Shown piece after piece: positions 12,973 through 25,834 of a stretch of DNA of 64,000 nt. Position 1 is the first letter of the stretch, and the number at the start of each line of letters is the position of its first letter. A program made the position numbers and the translations under genes. The notes under the pieces were generated by a model. That model was not told where the DNA came from. It worked only from the letters and a program-made list of their open reading frames with translations, and did not search any database. The DNA is from Hawksworthiomyces lignivorus. Lineage: Eukaryota > Ascomycota > Sordariomycetes > Ophiostomatales > Ophiostomataceae. The stretch covers positions 124,001-188,000 of the forward strand of contig NTMA01000035.1 of assembly GCA_002917075.1 (NCBI GenBank), written 5' to 3'.

Positions 12973-14938
12973 TTTGAAGTAAGGTAATATGTGTTTGATT
13001 TCGTGATAATATATCGTTGTCGCACTTTACAGAAATCTACAATGCAGCATTTTGAAGAAATAAAATAAAATAAATAATTGAAGACTGATGTTTAGAGTAC
13101 AGCATCCCATCTAAATCAAGGAAGATCTATGACTTTTAAACAGTTTAAGCTTACAGAAACCTGGAATGCTTGAGTTTGCCTCTTCCTTGGCCATACAGAC
13201 CAGAAACAGAGAAAGAGAGGGCATGATGACAAGGGAGAAGGACCAGTTGCGATGCAAGTCTGGGTTCTTTATTTTTGGGTCTCGCCTGGGCATGACATAG
13301 CAAGGGGAAGATCCGATGAAGAAGTATCTGGAGAACGTAAATGTCACTTAGATACAAGGCATGTAGACCCAAAAGTCACAGTCGTGCGAGAGAGGCAATT
13401 GGCAGCATTGGAACTTTACAAGGGACAAGGAGAGAGAAGCAAGATCTTGCCCAACCAAAGAACCACGGTTTGCAAGGAGGCCTGCCTCTCGGCACTGACA
13501 GGATCAGGTTCGAAACCCAGAATCCTAGTATTCTTTGTTTTCTTCTCTGTGTATTTTTTCATGCGAAAGAGAATACCACCACATCGGAAGTTGTACGTCC
13601 GAAAGGCGAGGACCAGGAAAATGCAGGGGGACGAAAGAATCGTAACCAGGATGGTGGAAGGGCGGAAAAGATGTACGTAAATGGAGTTCGATGTGCGTAT
13701 CCATCAGACGTCAATCGTTTTCCCTTTTTAGATGACAAAAAGAAAAACCGGTGAGGTCTGAGAACTAAAGAAAACAATTTTGTTACCAAACAGAGACTAC
13801 ATGATGACATGAAAGAGTAATAACAAACGACAAAGTAATAAGATAAATCAGGAATAAATAAAAAAAAACCGAGAACTCAGCTGGTCAGCGGCCGAAGCTG
13901 CATTTACTTGCTATAATGAACACTCACTTCGGCATAGCACGTATTTTGAGTCTTAGCAAATGTCTTTTAATGCATGTTGGAAAGAAAAGAGATTGGTGGG
14001 AGAAGAAGTGATGATGTACGATGTGACGCCAGGTGATGCAAGTCCTGTTTCAGTCTGGTGGATGGAGAAGAGTTGGGACCTGAGATGCAAGTGTGGGGCG
14101 GCGTGGTGGCAGCCAAGAACAGAGTGGCCCCCAAGGAGCCGCATCTCTCCCAAAACGGAAAAACAACGAATGAATCTTTACCTCTTCTTGCGACAATGGT
14201 GTACGAAAGTGCCTGGCAAATACGAGTATTCGTCACCACGTATGCATGCAAGGGGAGAAGACACGAAGTCTCGTGAAAGTAGGCTGAAAGAGCCGCGCCG
14301 TTTGAATACTGGTTACCTGGCGCCTTACCTAGCATTGTCCGAGCGAGAAAATAGTTCAGAGAAAATGTAAACAGCTTTTGTCGGGAGTTTGATATTCAGG
14401 TATGCAATGTCTCGCTTCGTTAACAACAGGATAGAGAAGGCCTAACCCGGCCAAGCTTGTTTCCGAAGTTTTCATGTTTACATCTCCAGAAGAGAAAAAA
14501 AGGTTGAAAGAACAAATCGAATTGTTTTAATATCACATAAATATGCTGTGTTTGAAGCATTTCATATCCTGGCCAAATAGAACAGGCGCCTATCAAAGTA
14601 TCTCTTCTCTACGGCTAAGAAACACATAAAATTGACGAAAAGGAAAATAGAAAAATAATCTCGGACATCTATGTCGGCGCTCTCACCAATTCCATAATAC
14701 CATGTCATGGCACATAGCTGGAGACTCAGCATGCTCTTTGCTTGCACCGGATGCACAATGAATTGAACCACTGGCTTTGCTTTGCTGTAGCGGTTTAGCC
14801 CCCTGTGTGATGTGTCTATTTCAGCTGGATGGCGGCCAATGGATCAGACATCTTGAGACAATACTCGCATCTGTTGTGGGAGAAAAGCCGCCGGCACTGT
14901 CTCTATTTGTCTTTGTCGAATCAGGGACATGGGAATTT
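12973..14938. other. intergenic region
   Basis: Two kilobases with no supported gene. The open frames on both strands are short and lack motifs. A B-box-like string near 13507 was examined as a possible tRNA and rejected because no cloverleaf could be built around it. Confidence 0.55.
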
Positions 14939-17083
14939 TTAGAAGGATCGAGAAGAGACTGTGAGAGCCTGTGTTTTTGCGTTGAAGTCGTCTTCAAATT
15001 CCATCACCGTCTGAAGGACTGCTTCCACATCATCGAGCGACATGGACCTTTCTTCTGACAGCGCCAGAATGTATGCCGTGCGCACCGCATTCTTGATCTG
15101 CCGGCCGTTGAGCTGGTGGACGGAGAGATTGGCAATGACATCATCCGGCCAGTTCTGCTCCTTGTAGTCGGCAGTGCGTTTGAGGAACATCCTCCAAATC
15201 TTTCCGCGGGTGTCTGGGCCCAGTTCCGGGTACTTCAGGGCCAGGTGGATGCGCGACTTGAATGCGAGATCGATCGACGTTATCCGGTTAGTGGTCAGGA
15301 ATAAGATGCCTGTGTAGTACTCTAGCTCTCGCAAAAAGACTTGAAAAAAGTTAGCGACTCGTCTTTTTGCCGGTGTGATAGGAGAATATTGACTTACTGG
15401 AAACTAAGCTGTTCCGGGCAATGTCGTGGGCAGACCGCTGCTCAAGGAAGATATCGGCCTCGTCAATCAACAGGATGGCCTTCCAGGACGTCACAAGCTT
15501 GAAAACAGCCCTCAGTTTCTTTTCTACGACGTCCTTATCCACGCCAAGGTCGCCAGACATGAGGACATACAGCGGTCGCTCGATGTTCTCCGCTATACCT
15601 TCAGCTGTGAACGTCTTGCCGACACCGGGTGCGCCGTGGAAGAGGAAGATGCAGCCTTTGCCTTTTCCCTGGATCATGTCGTCAAAATCGTCTCCGGAAG
15701 ACAGAGATCGCTTGGTGAGAGCGTGAATTATTCTCTTCTGGTCATTAGGCACCATGAGAGAGTCCCACGCACTCTTGTCGAATTGGATTTCGTCAAGCAG
15801 GTCGACATAAAAGTAGCACCAGCGCTTTTCAGCTAGTGCGAAGCCAGTGACCCTGATGTCACATATCAGAAGGTCATTTTCAATTACCTTGTCAGGATCA
15901 ACGGTCTTGTACGAGCTAAGCTTAAGATTTTTGCCACTCATGTTGGCAATAAAGCCTTTGCAGTCCACCACAATTCTGCCTTTGAGCTATCGTCGGATGG
16001 AATTAGCTAAGATTTTGGTCAACACAAGTCAAACGAGGGTTTGCAGCAGCTTACCATAATAGCTTTCTCGGGATAGTCGTCCACAGAGCCGAAAAGGCTA
16101 TAAGATATCTGGTGATCTACTGCACTAGCTTCTCCGTTATACTCTCGGTAGTGCATGCCTGCGAGGTGGCAGAATTTTGCGCCACGGGCTAATAGTTTCT
16201 GTCGAAGATTGCCTTCCGACGCAAGGAACGCCAATGGATATATAGCCAAATTCTTGATCAGCCTTGTTCCTTTGAACGCGGAAACATTGTATTCCAGATC
16301 ACGATAGCCGAATGTGGTGCCATTGTGTCCGAATGTCCTCACACCAAGCACCCACCCAGCTGCGCCGCCAAACATGCTCGGCTCGCTGAACGACACCGAG
16401 GTGAGCTTGACAATCCGCTCTTCCCACGGCTCCCCGCCAAAGTACATGAGATCCCCAGGCCGGAAAATTGTCCACAGGTTCTCAAAACCTACGCTTGGCG
16501 TTGAGCTGCTTTCGACGAGGATCTGGTGTTGCGATATCGTCTCGCGGAACTCTTTCTTGATGAACTGCAGAAGCAGCGAGATATGCAGCTTGGCCGTCAG
16601 GTCTTCCTCGGCTTCGATGTAGGCCTTGAGCTCCTTGCGATAGTGAAACAGACAGTACAAAGCCGTCGGAGCATCGCCCGACAAGAGATATACCTTACCG
16701 CTGAACGAGACGCCAGGGTAGGATTTGATGACCGTGCGGAGAGCCTTTTGAATATGGGGAGAGTAGATTTTGAGCTCAACTCGGATGTCTGATTTGTCGT
16801 ACCGTTTCGTGCAGACCATTGCATACTCGGGTTCTTCGTCATCTTCCTCCTCTGGCTCTGGCTCCTTCACCGGCTCGACCACTTCAGGTTCCGGGGGTAT
16901 GTCGTCAACATCTCGGTAGACGAGCTCGCCTTGCGCATTTCTTCGGCCTTCGTACTCCTTAACCTCAATCTTCATAACGCGCTTTTCTTTTACGATTGGC
17001 GCGTTCCCATTTCCATTGACTATTGCCAGCCCGCTCTCATCATCACCGCCCGGCTCATCAAATGACTTTATTTCTAGCTTCAT
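14939..17083 (-). CDS. AAA+ ATPase with DUF7025-type N-terminal region (3 exons)
   Basis: Fungal AAA+ ATPase of unknown substrate. Exons on the minus strand: 17083-16055, 15986-15398 and 15339-14939, giving 672 aa. A charged N-terminus with an acidic stretch (PEPEEEDDEEPEYAM) precedes a region of about 300 residues resembling the DUF7025 domain that sits before the ATPase in many fungal proteins (lines such as NLWTIFRPGDLMYFGG and VLGVRTFGHNGTTFGYRDL). The AAA core then shows Walker A GAPGVGKT at about 462-469, Walker B LLIDEADIFLE at about 516, sensor-1 LFLTTNR and an SRIHLALKYPEL arginine-finger/sensor-2 region. All key residues are intact, so it should hydrolyse ATP. It is divergently transcribed from the patatin-NACHT gene with 711 bp between the two start codons, so co-regulation is plausible. 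Family members are described only as hypothetical ATPases; a role in remodelling protein complexes is inference. Confidence 0.9.
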
Positions 17084-17794
17084 TGTAGCTGTAGATTGAA
17101 CTTGAAGAAAAAAAAAATTGGCTGTAAAATGTCTTCAATTGGAAAATGAAGAGAAGACAGAGCTTCGGCTAGTCTTGGATTTTCGACGACATGGACTGGG
17201 TGGAAGGCTCTATGAGTAATAATATCAGTTTCAGTGTCAGCCGTCAAATCTGCCCAGCCAGAACCGCCGGAGTCCTCAATTAAACGTCTAGACCTCGCCC
17301 AGACCTTTGCAATATGTATAAAAAGTCTATCTAAGCCGCACGAATTCCATCTACATTGTGATCCTGCTATTGTGATTGGGCGCCACCAAGTTGAGGGGGT
17401 CTCAAATGTAAGGCGCCGGACCGTAGCTGCGGACCGCAGCTGAGCCTTCTGCTAGAGCAGACCCTTGCTCGCCGCAGCATTATCGCAGCTAGCTGCATTC
17501 CAAGTTGGGGAGGAAATACGACAGTGTGCTGTGGCGGTCTCAACAATGCAGGAGGCTTCGCCAGCCGGCTCTTTTGACAAATCACACGCCAAGCATTATC
17601 GCCCGGCTGCCCTGAGCTTCGTGCATTAAGCTTTCTTTCCCTTCTGGGCGCCATAGCCATCCTCCCATCTTCTGACTCAAGGGTAAATATGCTTGGTGAT
17701 TTATTTAACAACCCACGATAGTTTCTTACACTCCCAAGAGCTTTAAATGCAGCTTTGATATGTGAAGCTTCCGATTGCCGCATACCGCTCAACT
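17084..17794. promoter_or_regulatory. divergent promoter between AAA+ ATPase and NLR
   Basis: The start codons of the minus-strand AAA+ gene and the plus-strand receptor gene flank this 711-bp segment, which has no ORF of its own that looks coding. A good TATA-like string, TATAAAAA, lies at 17317-17324 on the plus strand, about 470 bp before the receptor ATG; it would imply a long 5' leader or a 5' UTR intron. No second clear TATA was found for the AAA+ gene. Confidence 0.5.
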
Positions 17795-20700
17795 ATGGCG
17801 GAGCTCGGAGACGGAGTCTTAAGGCTCCTTTCGCTAGGTAAGTAGTGCTTTGTGGTAACCCCGGAAATTTGCGATTCGGCAGTTCACTTACTGTAGCTAG
17901 ATGGCGGCGGAATACGGGGGTATTCCGAGTTGATTATTCTCGAGGAAATTATGAAGAGAGTCCAGAAGCGGAAGAACCTGGAGAGTCTTCCACATCCTGC
18001 GGAGTATTTTGATCTTATTGGAGGCACTTCCACAGGAGGGTAAGAAATCTGTCAATTTTGGTGCAACTCATGGGGTTTTACGGTATCAAACGATGCTCAC
18101 ACTATTGTAGCATCATTGCGATCATGCTGGGAAGGCTTGGCATGTCACTAGAAGAGTGCATCAAAGCCTACGAAGAGTTGTCTCTTGAGGTGTTTGGAAA
18201 AAAAGAAGGCTTGCTTAACCGACTCCGCCGGCAGTCCAAATACAGCGATGAGAAGTTTTCCGAGATAATTCGCGGCGTTGTTGAGAAGAAGCTGCAGAAT
18301 CCGAATGCGACGCTGCTCGATCCTGCACCGACGTGCAAAGTGTGAGTAAATTGCCTGGTCTGGTTTTGAGAGTGTCAGCCTAATAGTAGAGCAGCTTCGT
18401 ATGTACCATCAGCATGAACAACTTCCTCGACATCCGTCTTCTGAGGTCGTATAAGCCGGGGAGCCTTTCAGATCATCAATGGGCAATCTGGGAAGCCGCA
18501 AGAGCAACGTCAGCGGCGCCGACGTACTTTCGACCTATGGAAGTTGGCGCTGAAAGGTCCAAGGAGAGGTTTGTAGACGCTGGGCTGGGTTGCAATAACC
18601 CAGCCCTCGAGCTCTGTCGTGAAGCAATTGAGGAGTTCGACCCAAGTCGCAAAGTTTCTTGCATTGTCAGTCTAGGGACTGGTCTTCGAAACCCAGCCGA
18701 CATTGAAGCTCGAACAAAGCTATGGGATCGAGTCATACCTCGAAATATCATCAAAGCGCTCCAGAAACGGGCCCTGGACTCAGAGAGTGTTGCCAACATG
18801 CTCGAAGAAAAATACGGAGAATTAGAGCAAGGCCTGTATTATCGATTTAGCGTCGACCACGGACTTGAAGATATCAAACTGGATTACTATCACCAACTTG
18901 GAAAAGTCAAAACACAAACTCTCGCCTATATTAAGGACAGAAAGATCTCAAAGCAGCTCGATGCTGTTGCTGATTCTCTTGCCGGTATCACACCAGCTCA
19001 GTACAGTATTGGCATTTTGTGTATGTGTTATTTGAGCATCGGTTTAAACTTAAAGCGAGACTGAGAGCTAATTCGATTGAAGCGGATTCTGCCAAAGAAA
19101 TCGCGATGGCATTGGGGAAGCCCATTGTCTCCTCCGAGAATCCGGTAGTCCCCCCGAAAGTGAGTCAGTTATGGTCACTCGTCAAAGGTATCCAGACCAC
19201 TTCTCGTCAACATCTGGAGGGCAACCTGTCGAAACGATTCCGTGGGAAGGTTGGGTATAGCTCTTGTTCCTGGTTCTTCGAAAAAGAAGAATTTCTTAAA
19301 TTTCAAAACTTCCAGGGACATCTTACTCTTTGGGTTAAAGGTATGCCTGGCTGTGGCAAGTCAATCCTGGCTTCAGCCGCTGTTGAAAAGCTGGAGAGCG
19401 AAGCTCCTGCTAGCGGTGCTTCTCATACATTATTCTGGTTTTGCCAAAGTGGGCCCGACAAGATGGCATACCGAGACCTTCTTTTAAGCCTTCTTCTCCA
19501 GACAATGGAATGGCAAGGAGCACAAATGGCGTCCAAAGTAGAGAGACACCTGGCCAGCCTTTCATCTCTTAAGGCAATCCGTGACGAGGAAGGTAGGGAG
19601 GCAGACGACGAGCTGTTGAAGCTTCTCTCAGAGGCAATTCGTCTTCTCGGCAAAAAGGTCTACATTGTGGTTGATGGTCTTGACTATTGCTCTGCGAATC
19701 ATATTGCGGTGGCTAAGATGATCAATACAATTCTTTTGACAGCTGGAGACTACCAGCCCAGCATCCTTCTCACTTCTCGAGATGACGGTGGCAACGTTCT
19801 GCATCGCTTGGATGACGCTTTCAAGGACCATCAGGTTCAATATGAGATCACAAGAGATGATATTGCCCAGGATTTGAAAGCGCTGATTGAATACCGAATG
19901 GAAAATCTGAAATCTTCGCCATTCGAACTCCCCAGCGAGCTGGAAGAAAAGGTCGTCAGCACCATCTGCAAGCGAGCAGACGGAATGTTTTTGTATGCGA
20001 CATTGTGCGTCAATGAACTTACATTGAATACGAGTGCCATGCTATCCTTTAACACGATTGAATCCGCACTGGACAAGCTGCCAAACGAGGTTGTCCAGAT
20101 GTACCGCAACCAGCTGGCAATAGCCATCCAGTCACCCCAGGGACGGGAAATATGCTGCTGGATCTTCGCGTGCCTGCGGCCCTTGACGTGGAATGAAATG
20201 AGAAACGCTCTGGCAATTTGCGATGGAAACTATGACGGCAGAAATCTCATATTTTCCAACTGCGAGTCCATTCTCCAAGGACACTGCGGGCCGTTGGTCA
20301 AAGCCTACGGAGACCAGAGCTTTCTTCAGTTTATACACCCAACTGTGAAAGAATTTTTGGAGAAAGAAGACCCAGAGATTAGTGAATCCATCGGGATACC
20401 CACTGCCAACCGTACTGTTGTTTCCAAGTTGCTGGTTGTCCTCCAGCTGCCTGACGCCCCTGACCTCGCTCAAGAAGATCCTCAAAACGCAGACGCAGTC
20501 ATTCGCAAATACTCAGAGACACGCGGTAGATGGCTTTATTCCTATGCAGCTCTCAACTGGTACAGGCACCTGAGGCTATGTGCGGAAGGCTCGCCGGTCG
20601 ATGACCACTTGGACGATGCGGTTGTGGAGTTCTTGCAGTCGCCGCAGTCGTTGAATTGGCTTGTAGCGGTGTTAGTTATGGTCAAGTCGGACGAGGGCGG

Positions 20701-23700
20701 TCGTATCAGCATAACAGCTTTCGTAAACGATGTCATCGACTGTCTATCGACCTGGCTGAACGGGCGAGGCTTTGCAGAAGACAACGAAACAAGGAGATTT
20801 GTTGAGCGCTGGAGCCAGGATTTTTTGACTCTCATGATCGACTGGGGCACCGCAGTGGAGATGGATCCGACCAACATCTATTCAATACACCTGCACCTGC
20901 TTCCAGAAAACCACATATTTCGTGACTTTCTCGAGTCCCGCGGACATCAGTCTGTCATTCAATTTAGCAGCAGCAAGCCTTTTACTAGAAGCTGCAGAAA
21001 TTCCTTCTGGTTTCACGACGTGTTTGCTGTCGACTCTGAGGGAAAGCTGGCATTTACTTTTCAAAACAACTATCTTCGCTGCTTTCTCATCAGCACCGGT
21101 CTTCTCGTTGCAGAGCGCTATTTTGGCTCGCTGCGTACCCGCCTCGTCCGGGCCAAACTTAGTGATGACGGACGGCATATTGCTATTCTGCTAGAAGAAG
21201 TCCCTTCCGAAGGTGGTGATTTGCGAAGCTTCAGGATGATTCGTGACGGGCTACAGATCCGGTTTAGCATGAAGGTCTACGGGCCTGCGTGGTGCCTTGA
21301 GAGCGACCAGGACGAGGACCAGACACAACACATTGCCAAGGACATGATATTTCCCAAAGGCAGGTACAACATATATGTTGTCCAAGTCAACAGAGATAGG
21401 CTTTCAAGGGCTAGGATGTTTAGTCCACTTCCTGGCAAATCTACGTCCTTGGTTGTCACGTATACAATGCCACTTCTGTGGCAGATCGACGAGCCTCATA
21501 TTCTGGAGTTCTCTCCTGACTGCCTTGAACTGATGACGGCTGCGGGAGACATTTCATTGGAAACCGGCAAGCTGCGGCGTTTGGAAGATCTCGGGGCTAG
21601 GTCGTATCGAGGTACTAGGCTGAGCGGGGATTTGCGGAAGACCGCTTTTCTTAAGACTCGGAGGTGCATTGGGTTACATGATGCTCGGACAAATACTACT
21701 ACAGAAGTCCCTTTGCCGGGAATCGGACACATCTTAGCGATCAGCGACGGCGGACGATTCCTCCTTCTCCTGACCGTCCGTACTCCAGAAAACAAAACCT
21801 CACCGGGTGGAAAAAATGGTGCAGTACCTCAAATAGGCATCATCAGCATATACGACGCTGCGAAAGGCCAGACCACGAACCTGCTGGTTCTAGAGCCACC
21901 CTTGTCTGAATACCACCCGCCGTGGAAACTTCACAAAACCCCATTTCCAGCCTGCTTCAGCCCAGAAAAGTCCAAAAGACCTCGCCTCTTGCTCTGCTCT
22001 CCGAAAGGATGGCGCGTGACACACAATGTACACAGTACGAAAGAATGCAGTGATTTCAGTTCCATACCAGAGCACCCTCATGTTCTGATCTTTGAGCCCG
22101 GATCAAGGCCAGGATCTGGGTTTGGCGATAATCCTTCTCTGCGGTATGCGGCCAATCTAGCAGAATTGGCCAACAGAGGCCATCCTGGAAGAATCGTGGC
22201 GTCAGGCCTCGGAAAGATGGTGATCCTTCCACCGCCTCTGCTCTGCTCGAAGCTGCTGACTTGGTCAGATGATGACTTTCAGACAGCTACTCTCTCACCA
22301 GAAGGCAAGCTCAAACTTATTAAGATGCACGATCTTGCAACGGCAATATCCAAGTTTCCTAAAACACCTTCGCATCCGCTGGCATCCGACTATCACAGGT
22401 CTCTCGTCTCTCGCTTGCTTGTTTCACCCAACCGGGACACGCTTTACCACGTCCAAATGATTGCCTGCGACAGCATTGTGGAAGGAAAACTGGCCGCAGG
22501 AACCAAACAGGACCTCCAATGCAAAATAGCTATTGCAGCTGTACGACGAGTCGACCGTAAGCCGTTGAAATGGATGAGCGATCCTCTGCAGTCGTTCCTT
22601 TCACGCGAGGCTCCGCAATACGTGTCCATTTCTGATACTGGCCGTATGATGTTAGGTCACCGAGAAATCGAGCTTCGCTTCGATTATGGACACCTCTCTG
22701 CGGTATTTGTCACGGAGAATACAATAGCAGAGCGGGCGCAGATGGCTTTCGAGAAGCTCCTAGAGGGACAGCCGTTTACTAGTAACCCTTCATCCAAGGC
22801 AAACGATTCTGAACAGCCGGTACCATCGAAGAGTGCCCCAGAACCAACAATCGACTTCACAAAGCTATTCGATGGTGCGGGTGAATCACATGCGTCTTTA
22901 ACTCCAATTTTGAGCCCGTATCGTAATGCCATAAGAAGCATCTTCATGGACGTCTCAGGGCCAAAAAGCAAACCAGGAGAAGAAGTGAAATTTTCCAGGG
23001 TCGGTTCGCAAACGTGCCAAGCTCCGCTCTATCTGTACCAGTTTGCTCGTGTAGATGACGAGGGAATAGTAGTCAAGGGGCGGCGCCGACTGACGCGGTG
23101 TTTTGAAATCTGCCTCTGCATCTTCGACGAGCGATCAGACTCGATTTCTTGGATGGTGCACACATATACCTCTGGCGATGCTATGAAGAGTAATGTACCT
23201 TTCCCAGAGACTGCCTGGGCATTGCACCCGACCTTACCTCTCCTGGCCTGGATCGTGCCCGGCCACAAGCTTAGGCTGTCCTTCATTGACTCGACAAGGC
23301 CTCCAGCAAACCTCTGCGGTAAGCACGACTTGTGTTATCCCGGGTCAAGCAAGAATGTTGCTAATACCTTTTTTTTTTTGTTTAGAACCTCTGACTCTCG
23401 AAGTTGAACCGTCCCAGGCTCTCCGGTTCTCCAGCAGCGGTCGGTATCTGCTGGTGCAAGCTCGCGAGACTGTGAAGTCGTTCTTGGTCCGGGATATGGT
23501 CACCCCGTTGGAGAGGAACGTCATTGTCTTCGATCTCGTTCTAGGATCGATGACCAAGCTGCGCTTGTCTAGTCTCGAGTCTTTGTCTATCGATATTGAC
23601 GACACTTATCTGAGAACTTATCGACTGACACGACATGACGTGATTGAAATGGAAAGATACAAGCTCCCAGAGCTGATTGAGGTGGAGCGATTCAACCTGA

Positions 23701-24938
23701 CATTCCTTCCTGCTGACTATCGCTGCGACAGCTGCGGTGTGCCATTCCAGGAGACGTGCGATATTCAGGCGGTGAACTGCGACAACGTGATAACCCTCGC
23801 TCTCAGCCATGGATCTACGTGCTACGAGAGAGCGTACATGGCCAACAGGGCATGTGAGCCCATCCTCATACGAATCGACGGTCCGACTGTGTCGATTGAT
23901 CTCGATCTGACTGATCCTCTCGTCTTAGTAAGGAGGCAGATGAGCACGCCATCCATTTTAGACCTTAACGGCAATATTATTCCAGACCCTGAGATGTCTG
24001 AATTGCCCCAGACTTCATCACCAGACGCTCATCCTACTACGGAAGACAAGCAGACCGAATCTGCTTTCAGTGTCGACCATATACTGGAAGAAGGGAAAGT
24101 CAACAACAAGACACCTAGCGGCACCACAGCGGAACCGCCCAAAGAAAGCAGCCATAGAGATTTTGGTGCCTCATCGACATCGCCGATTTTGCCCATATTC
24201 AAAGACTATCGCACAGTTTTGCTTGGAAACGAGATAAGACCAGTGGAAGCTGGAATTCTAACGACGGTACTTGAAATTTTATCAGAACTGCGGCTATCAT
24301 ACACCGTCGAGAATAGCGGGGGCCAGGAGCTCTTTGAACATTTCAAGACTGCTATCAATGAGAGCGGCATGGAATTTCCAACGCAAACCTGGGAACAGTT
24401 TTGTGATTTCGCAGTGAACAATGCCGATTTTGGCATCTACAAACTGGACACGTTCTTCCTGGACGAGGCCGGCCAGGGCTGCCAGATTCCACAGATGGTG
24501 CATACATTCAAGTTCAGCAAGAGCATAAAGCACGATTCTGACCTGGAGTGGACCTCTGCAATGGATATTGGCTGGATCGAAGAGGATGCCGTCTGGAACA
24601 TTGGCCGTTTCTTCCGCAAGGAGACCCAGCGAGCGCGAAACTCGTACAGCTTCTCGCGCGAGCAGGAGATAGCGCAGAGGGATGTGGATGAAAAGCGAAA
24701 GCAGGGCAAGGGGATGCAGCAGTGGGTAGACTTTGCAATCGACCAGCTGGGGGCGCTCGGCGCTGACTTCCCCGGACTGGGCCTCGAAGAACTGCGGAAA
24801 TCGATACCGGACCTGACAGAGTTGTTTGGTGGCATTGAAGTCACGGCGATCTTTGAGAGACTTGACACTCGAATGCGGTCGGTTTTGCAAACAAATCTGG
24901 GAGCCGAGCACGACGACCCAGAGCCAGGGGCGGCATGA
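17795..24938 (+). CDS. patatin-NACHT NOD-like receptor with giant C-terminal region (6 exons)
   Basis: Predicted STAND-class receptor. Exons: 17795-17837, 17901-18039, 18111-18341, 18395-19020, 19083-23318 and 23386-24938, giving about 2275 aa; all phases agree. The patatin phospholipase domain (about 10-330) has oxyanion loop DGGGIRG at 15-21, nucleophile GTSTG with Ser58, and catalytic DAG at about Asp199, so lipase activity should be intact. The NACHT ATPase has Walker A GMPGCGKS at 433-440, Walker B IVVDGLD with Asp544 and ILLTSRD, then a winged-helix-like region ending near IHPTVKEFLE. The remaining about 1450 residues are not ordinary WD40, TPR or ankyrin repeats. They contain spaced FSxDG-like strands suggesting a diverged beta-propeller, a Cys cluster at 1872-1890, an acidic/Ser-rich linker, and a helical tail of about 230 residues. 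In fungi, NACHT proteins act in non-self recognition and cell death; the ligand here is unknown. Junctions 1 and 2 are fixed by the LSLDGGGIRG and GTSTGG motifs. Confidence 0.88.
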
Positions 24939-25834
24939 TGCCGCTACTAATGGCCATGCCATATACATAATTTGAGGATTGTTTAGGTAGCATTAGAAAT
25001 TCATTAGCTAATTGTGCTGCTCATTTTCACAGCTTCGTTTTGCGAAGCAATACATGATGTACGGAATGGTAAAACTTTCATCTCTCCAAGGTCCTTTTTT
25101 TTTGGACTTCTCACATAGTATAACTGGACTTATGCCTACGGAGCGGGACAAGTCTTGTGGACCATCTCCTCAGTTCTCATGTCTAAGCATAGTAATCAAG
25201 TTTTTCTGAGGCATAATTGTACATGTGACTCAACCTGAGGCTCTTCAGCTTTCTTTCGTGCCTCGTTGCGAAAACTTCCCAGCTCGGCAGCGTATTGGGC
25301 AGGGCAGGGCAGAGCTGAATCGTCGCTAGGCTTTCTCCCCAGAGTTTTAATGCGGGTCTTTCTCACAGTCAGCCCCATCAGGGACGAACCGCTCCCTGTT
25401 GAGCCGACCGGCTGCTACATTAGTCGCTAGCAGCTTAGTCTGGCTTCTTAGGCTTACTAGACGAGCCAGAACATCGTGTTGTTCTGCATCCGAGCGGACC
25501 AAGTTCCTGGGCTGGAACGGCTCAGCTTTGCTGCGCCTCATTGCGTACATTTTGCGTGCATTTTGAGCAACCAGCTGATACTAGCCAATTGCCGGACGAA
25601 GACCTCCGACTTCGTCAAGAAATGAATGTCGTTTTAATTCAGCCGCTCAGATTTATTCCTCAATGGAGCAGTTTGGCCAGGGTAAGATGTAGGCCTTATT
25701 ACAAGTAGAGCAACCTGAGTTTTTCAAGCCCAGGACATGTATTGCCGCAGGAATTGTGACTCAGATCCAGTCAATTTGCGCGAAATAGGTGCATTTTGTC
25801 CTGGAATGGCAATTTTAGGGGTCGCTTCGACGCA
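24939..25834. other. intergenic region
   Basis: About 0.9 kb with no gene seen; it must contain the 3' end of the NLR transcript and the promoter of the CorA-like gene. A short ATG exon with a donor-like GGTAAG occurs at about 25662-25681, but no acceptor in matching phase joins it to the downstream frame. Confidence 0.5.

Noticed and set aside
13440..13560. Possible tRNA, from the string AGGTTCGAAACCC near 13507
   Set aside because: No A box at the right distance and no acceptor or anticodon stem could be formed.
18395..19082. Treating the patatin and NACHT parts as two genes
   Set aside because: A 62-nt intron (19021-19082, donor GTATGT, branch GCTAAT, phase 1) joins them cleanly, and patatin-NACHT fusions are a known fungal architecture.
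25662..25700. ATGGAGCAGTTTGGCCAGG followed by GTAAG as first exon of the CorA-like gene
   Set aside because: No acceptor downstream joins it in the correct phase without meeting a stop.
25796..25834. Upstream start for the CorA-like protein at TTG 25796
   Set aside because: Not an ATG; the ATG at 25835 is the first usable start, though an upstream exon remains possible.
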